Origin: Hyphomicrobiales bacterium
Lineage (GTDB): Bacteria > Pseudomonadota > Alphaproteobacteria > Rhizobiales > Afifellaceae
Reading direction: 5' to 3'
DNA: 9,266 bases
NCBI GenBank assembly: GCA_013812985.1
Contig: JACCSN010000833.1
Coordinates: forward strand, 1 to 9,266
Below, one piece after another: positions 5,933 through 9,266 of the stretch. A program made the position numbers and the translations under genes. Position 1 is the stretch's first letter, and each line of letters opens with the position of its first letter. The notes below the pieces were generated by a model that worked only from the letters and a program-made list of their open reading frames with translations, was not told where the DNA came from and searched no databases.

Positions 5933-7930
5933 TTGGCCGCCAACGCAGCACTGCCCCCACCTGGGCCCGGCCGAATTGAGTTCGGGCCACAGCCGGCGTC
6001 CTCGCCGCTGTTCACGACAGTCATCATCGTGGTGGTGATCGCCAGCCTTTATTTCGGGCGCGATGTCTTCGTCCCTATCGCCCTGTCGATCCTCCTGAGC
6101 TTCGCGCTGGCGCCGCCGGTCCGCTGGATGCGCCGGATCCGCATCCCGCGTATTCCAGCGGTGCTCCTGGTCGTCATGCTCGCCTTCGCCGCGATCGCGG
6201 CATTCGCGACGGTCGTCGCCTGGCAGGTCGGCGACCTTGCTCAGGGGCTGCCGCGCTATCAGAGGAACATCGAGGCCAAGATCGAGTCCTTCCAGGCGGG
6301 ACCTCCCGGCGGCGCCCTGTTCGGGCGCGCCAGCAAGATGCTGGAAGACCTCGGCCGCAAGATCGAGGAGGAGCAGGAGCCGGAGGCTGAACAGGCGGGC
6401 GCGGCTTCCGGCGAAGAGGCGCCGCCGATCCCGGTGGAGATTCACGAGCCGCCGCCCAGCGCGATGGAGACGTTGCAGACGATCCTCCTGCCGCTGATAA
6501 GCCCGCTCGCCACCGCCGGCATCGTGATCGTCTTCGTCATCTTCATGCTGTTGAAGCGCGAGGACCTTCGCGACCGGCTGATCCGGCTGTTCGGTTCGCA
6601 TGACCTTTCACGCACGACGGAGGCGCTGACCGACGCCGCGCACCGGGTCGGCACGTATCTCCTCATGCAGCTCGTCGTGAACGCGACCTACGGCCTTCCG
6701 GTCGCGATCGGACTTTGGTTCATCGGGGTGCCGAATCCGCTGCTTTGGGGCATGCTGGCCACGGTGCTGCGGTTCGTGCCCTATATCGGGCCGATCGTAT
6801 CCGCCTTCTTTCCGCTGGCGCTGGCCATCGCGGTCGACCCCGGCTGGACGACGTTCCTGTGGGTGGCGGCGCTGCTCGTCATCATCGAGCTCATCAGCAA
6901 CAATGTCGTCGAGCCCTGGCTCTACGGAGCCAGCACCGGCCTCTCGCCTGTCGCGATCATCGCCGCGGCGATTTTCTGGACCTGGCTGTGGGGGCCGATC
7001 GGCCTCCTGCTCTCGACGCCGCTCACCGTGTGCCTTGTGGTGCTGGGCCAACATGTGCCGCAGCTGGCGTTCCTCGACGTTCTGTTCGGCAGCGAGCCGG
7101 TGTTGACGCCCCACGAGGCGCTCTACCAGAGGCTCCTTGTCGGCGACCCCGACGAGGCCGCGGAGCGCGCCGAGGAGTTCCTTCAGGAGCACACGCTCGC
7201 CGCCTTCTACAACGAAGTCGCCATCGCGGCGCTCGCCTTGGCCGAGCGCGATCGCAAGCGCGACGCCCTCGATGACGACCGGCGGGCCCGCGTCGTGGAA
7301 AGCACGATGCTGCTTCTGGAGAACCTGGCCGACCACAATGACGTGCAACCGGCATCAGAGGAGGAGCTGGCGGAGGGTGGCGACACGCCGTCGGAGGGCG
7401 GCGACGAGCCGGTCGAGCCGCCACTTCCCGTAGCCGACGAGATCGCGCCGCCACCCGGTCGGATCACCAGCGACCAGCTCGTGGTCTGCGCCGGCGCGCG
7501 CGGCGATCTCGACGAAGCCGCCGCCGCCATGCTGGCGCAACTGTTGACGCGCGAGGGCGGCAATGTTCGCACTCTGGCATGCGAATCGCTTCAGGGAACG
7601 CGCTTGAAGGAGCTGGAGCTCGGCGACCCCGCTGTTCTGGTCCTCTCCTACATGAACGCCGACTCGCTCGCCCATGCCCGTTTCCTGGTCCGCCGCTTGC
7701 GCCGCCGTGTGCCCCACGCCACGATCATGCTCGGTCTGTGGACCTACACGCCGGAGGACATGGCGCGGCGCGATCCGGTCGACGCCAGCGGCGCGGACCA
7801 TGTCGAGACCTCGCTGGCCGATGCGGTGAACGACATCGTCGAGCGGCTCGCCGCGGGGGCGCCGGCCAACGAAGCGGACGCGACGACCAAGCCGCCGCAG
7901 CTGGCCTTGGCGTCCGGCGCGGCGCGGTAG
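5933..7930 (+). CDS. AI-2E/PerM-family membrane transporter with B12-binding-like C-terminal domain
   Basis: 665-residue inner-membrane protein. The first ~380 residues form an AI-2E exporter (UPF0118/PerM) domain with about eight membrane segments: roughly 25-41, 44-60, 74-97, 183-207, 243-265, 268-300, 305-325 and 338-372. Conserved family stretches are LRFVPYIGPIVSAFFP (279-294), EPWLYG (327-332) and the final PIGLLLSTPLTVCLVVLGQHVP (355-376). Between segments 3 and 4 lies a soluble part (100-182) with an acidic run at 144-162. After the membrane domain come a helical segment (395-470), an acidic/proline-rich linker (472-510) and an alpha/beta domain (514-640) with strands such as QLVVCAG and AVLVLSY and the helix HARFLVRRLRRRVP, resembling a B12-binding fold but lacking the cobalamin-ligating DxHxxG. 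Substrates of this family are diverse and mostly unknown; quorum-signal export should not be assumed. Transcribed alone and divergently from the kinase gene. Confidence 0.93.
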   Translation: MAANAALPPPGPGRIEFGPQPASSPLFTTVIIVVVIASLYFGRDVFVPIALSILLSFALAPPVRWMRRIRIPRIPAVLLVVMLAFAAIAAFATVVAWQVGDLAQGLPRYQRNIEAKIESFQAGPPGGALFGRASKMLEDLGRKIEEEQEPEAEQAGAASGEEAPPIPVEIHEPPPSAMETLQTILLPLISPLATAGIVIVFVIFMLLKREDLRDRLIRLFGSHDLSRTTEALTDAAHRVGTYLLMQLVVNATYGLPVAIGLWFIGVPNPLLWGMLATVLRFVPYIGPIVSAFFPLALAIAVDPGWTTFLWVAALLVIIELISNNVVEPWLYGASTGLSPVAIIAAAIFWTWLWGPIGLLLSTPLTVCLVVLGQHVPQLAFLDVLFGSEPVLTPHEALYQRLLVGDPDEAAERAEEFLQEHTLAAFYNEVAIAALALAERDRKRDALDDDRRARVVESTMLLLENLADHNDVQPASEEELAEGGDTPSEGGDEPVEPPLPVADEIAPPPGRITSDQLVVCAGARGDLDEAAAAMLAQLLTREGGNVRTLACESLQGTRLKELELGDPAVLVLSYMNADSLAHARFLVRRLRRRVPHATIMLGLWTYTPEDMARRDPVDASGADHVETSLADAVNDIVERLAAGAPANEADATTKPPQLALASGAAR

Positions 7931-7931
7931 C

Positions 7932-8228
7932 TCAGTCAGCCGCGAGGGCGCGGTCGACTGCCTCCGGCTCGCGATCGATGACGATCAGATAAGCGCGCGC
8001 CGCGCTGTCGGGCTTGGACCGGCGCTGCTCCCAATCGCGAAGCCTGCTCACATTGAGCCCGTAGCACGAGGCGAACCGGGTCTGAGACATGCGTTTGCGC
8101 TGGCGAATGCGCTTCACATCGACCTCCGGCGGCACATGAAGCACATAGGTTGCGGGATCGGCCTCGCCACGTGCAATTGCGATGGCTTCCTTTGCCGCCT
8201 GAATCAGCCGATCGCCAGCCTCAGTCAT
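7932..8228 (-). CDS. higA: HigA-type antitoxin, XRE-family helix-turn-helix
   Basis: 98-residue DNA-binding protein. After a helical N-terminus (1-25) comes an XRE helix-turn-helix at about 37-75, with MSQTRFASCYGLNVSRLRDW (47-66) as its core and WEQRRSKP typical of HigA-like antitoxins; the end ARAYLIVIDREPEAVDRAL (78-96) is also characteristic. Known members bind and neutralise the partner toxin and repress their own promoter. The ATG at 8228 overlaps the toxin stop by eight bases and has an AGGAG eight bases upstream, so the antitoxin has its own strong ribosome site. Its stop lies one base from the stop of the convergent transporter gene. Confidence 0.93.
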   Translation of the reverse strand: MTEAGDRLIQAAKEAIAIARGEADPATYVLHVPPEVDVKRIRQRKRMSQTRFASCYGLNVSRLRDWEQRRSKPDSAARAYLIVIDREPEAVDRALAAD

Positions 8229-8601
8229 GATCGTTTCTCCTGAGTTCTTGGGCCTTCCGACGCGCGCTCTCCCGCCAAGCATTGGCAACTTCGGCGAGGA
8301 TCTCCCTGAGCGTGCTCCGCTCGGCTTTGGTGAGGTTCGTTTTGTCCCCCTTGCTGTAGATGTCTAGGAGGAAAACCGGAACGTCCTTGCCGCAATAATA
8401 GGTCACGATCCGATATCCGCCGCTCTTGCCTTTTCCGCGTCCCGCCGCGCGCAGCTTGCGCGCACCGCCCGTTCCCTCCATGAGCGCGCCGTCATCCGGC
8501 GCCATCGAGAGGTGATCGACCACAGCCTTCATCTCCGCATCATTCATTCCCGCAGCTTTGGCGGCGCGGAGATACATCGGAGTTTCGATTACCGAATGCA
8601 C
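8221..8601 (-). CDS. higB: HigB/RelE-type toxin
   Basis: 126-residue RelE/ParE-superfamily toxin of the HigB type, whose characterised relatives cut mRNA on the ribosome. Diagnostic parts are the N-terminus VIETPMYL (4-11), LMEGTGGARKLRAAG (46-60), KSGGYRIVTYY (65-75) and IYSKGDKTNLTKAERSTL (86-103). The GTG at 8601 was chosen because it yields the usual family N-terminus (one or two residues before VIETP) and sits exactly where transcription from the adjacent promoter would begin; the open frame extends 20 codons further upstream across the promoter, without homology. Toxin-first order and overlap with the antitoxin are as in other higBA loci. G+C is low (29/60 at 8341-8400). Function is inferred from family membership. 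Confidence 0.92.
   Translation of the reverse strand: MHSVIETPMYLRAAKAAGMNDAEMKAVVDHLSMAPDDGALMEGTGGARKLRAAGRGKGKSGGYRIVTYYCGKDVPVFLLDIYSKGDKTNLTKAERSTLREILAEVANAWRESARRKAQELRRNDHD
8237..8241 (-). promoter_or_regulatory. Shine-Dalgarno of higA
   Basis: AGGAG eight bases before the ATG at 8228, inside the 3' end of higB. It would let the antitoxin be translated more strongly than the toxin, whose start has no ribosome site. Confidence 0.7.
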
Positions 8602-8607
8602 GGGCTC

Positions 8608-8636
8608 TTTATAAGGAATTTCGGTATAGCCGACAA
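8608..8636 (-). promoter_or_regulatory. higBA promoter
   Basis: On the minus strand TTGTCG (8636-8631) and TATAAA (8613-8608) are separated by 17 bases, a good sigma-70-type pair. Only six bases (GAGCCC) separate the -10 box from the GTG start of higB, so the transcript would be leaderless. The spacer contains TCGG-TATAG-CCGA (8621-8633), a small inverted repeat suited to bind the antitoxin. Confidence 0.6.
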
Positions 8637-8670
8637 GGGGGCCAAGTGTTCTGTGCCTCACGCAAATTGG

Positions 8671-8692
8671 GCGACAGCTGCGACATGCGACA
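8671..8692. repeat. TGCGACA tandem repeat upstream of the higBA promoter
   Basis: TGCGACA occurs twice in perfect tandem (8679-8685, 8686-8692), and a further GCGACA lies at 8671-8676. The cluster sits in the 107-bp gap between the pepF stop and the higB start, about 35 bases upstream of the promoter. It may be a protein-binding site; chance cannot be excluded. The rest of the gap shows no clear terminator for pepF beyond a T5 tract on the minus strand just after its stop. Confidence 0.45.
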
Positions 8693-8708
8693 GAAAAAGC
8701 TCGGCGGC

Positions 8709-9266
8709 TTACGCCCCCTCCAGCGCCTCCAGCTCGGTGATCAGGCCGTCGATCACCGAAAGGCCCATCCGCCAGAAGCCGGGATCGCTGGCGTCCAGCC
8801 CGAACGGTGCCAGCAGCTCCCCGTGCCGCTTGGTGCCGCCGGCCCTGAGCATGGCGAAATACTTGTCCTGGAAGCCGCTCTCCGACCGTTCGTAGACGGC
8901 GTAGAGCGAGTTCACCAGGCAGTCGCCGAAGGCATAGGCGTAGACGTAGAAAGGCGAGTGGATGAAATGCGGGATGTAGGTCCAGAAGGTCTCGTAGCCG
9001 GAGCCGAGCCGGATCGCCGGGCCGAGGCTCTCGCCTTGCACCTTGAGCCAGATCTCGCCGAGCCGGTCCGCCGTGAGCTCGCCGGCCTTCCGCTCCAGAT
9101 GAACTTCACGCTCGAATGAGTAGAACGCGATCTGGCGGACCACCGTGTTGATCATGTCCTCGACCTTGCCGGCCAGCATGATCTTGCGCTCTCTTGGATT
9201 CTCGGCGCGTTCCAGCATGGAGCGGAAGGTCAGCATCTCGCCGAACACGCTCGCCGTCTCCGCCAA
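8709..9266 (-). CDS. pepF: M3-family oligoendopeptidase F, C-terminal 185 residues (runs off right edge)
   Basis: C-terminal part of a zinc metallopeptidase of family M3 that degrades short peptides in the cytoplasm. The visible part begins with LAETASVFGEMLTF, the segment following the HExxH zinc motif in this family; its Glu in AETAS is the expected third zinc ligand. Further family stretches are FYSFEREVH, SGYETFWTYIPHFIHSPFYV and YAYAFGDCLVNSLYAVY, the last two lining the active site. The HExxH itself and the N-terminal two thirds (members are about 600 residues) lie beyond the window. The first visible codon, TTG, is internal, not a start. It ends in TAA at 8711-8709. Confidence 0.94.
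   Translation of the reverse strand: MAETASVFGEMLTFRSMLERAENPRERKIMLAGKVEDMINTVVRQIAFYSFEREVHLERKAGELTADRLGEIWLKVQGESLGPAIRLGSGYETFWTYIPHFIHSPFYVYAYAFGDCLVNSLYAVYERSESGFQDKYFAMLRAGGTKRHGELLAPFGLDASDPGFWRMGLSVIDGLITELEALEGA

Noticed and set aside
5786..7348. Two long minus-strand frames opposite the AI-2E transporter gene
   Set aside because: Composition is Arg/Asp/His-rich shadow coding; the plus-strand gene has membrane segments, conserved motifs and a strong ribosome site.
5933..7930. Calling the membrane protein a quorum-sensing autoinducer-2 exporter
   Set aside because: The family name derives from one E. coli member; no luxS or signal-related gene is nearby and family members have varied roles.
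8697..8725. Terminator for pepF formed by GGCG/CGCC near its stop followed by T5
   Set aside because: The stem is only four pairs and overlaps the stop codon; too weak to annotate.

Overview
The window is dense, GC-rich DNA (one 60-base stretch of pntB is 80% G+C) with almost no intergenic space. The three-gene form of the proton-translocating transhydrogenase (split alpha subunit plus beta), preceded by a small 'aa3-type oxidase subunit IV'-like membrane protein, points to an alphaproteobacterium, most likely of the Hyphomicrobiales (Rhizobiales) type. I cannot name a genus. I saw no tRNA or rRNA gene, CRISPR array, insertion sequence or replication origin.

Layout. (1) 1-3406, minus strand: a transhydrogenase operon in the order small membrane protein, pntAA, pntAB, then a two-gene MNT/HEPN toxin-antitoxin module (mntA-hepT), then pntB, which runs off the left edge. 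The module sits between two genes whose products belong to one enzyme complex and is joined to its upstream neighbour by a GTGA overlap. (2) 3492-5778, minus strand: an ABC1/UbiB-type atypical kinase followed, with an 8-base overlap, by an alpha/beta-hydrolase that carries every residue known to matter for fluoroacetate/haloacetate dehalogenation. (3) 5779-5932: a 154-bp divergent intergenic region with an inverted repeat. (4) 5933-7930, plus strand: an AI-2E/PerM-family membrane protein with a long soluble C-terminal extension ending in a Rossmann-like, B12-binding-like domain. (5) 7932-8601, minus strand: a higBA-type toxin-antitoxin pair, toxin first, whose last base lies one nucleotide beyond the end of the transporter gene. 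A promoter is recognisable directly before the toxin and predicts a leaderless message. (6) 8709-9266, minus strand: the C-terminal part of an M3-family oligoendopeptidase F.

How it fits together: Pnt uses the proton gradient to make NADPH from NADH, and its subunits must be produced together, so a toxin-antitoxin pair inside the operon is the most striking feature here. Both toxin-antitoxin modules are visibly lower in G+C than their neighbours (47-57% in 60-base samples, against 63-80% in sampled pnt stretches), which suggests later acquisition. The remaining genes look like ordinary chromosomal housekeeping or accessory functions.
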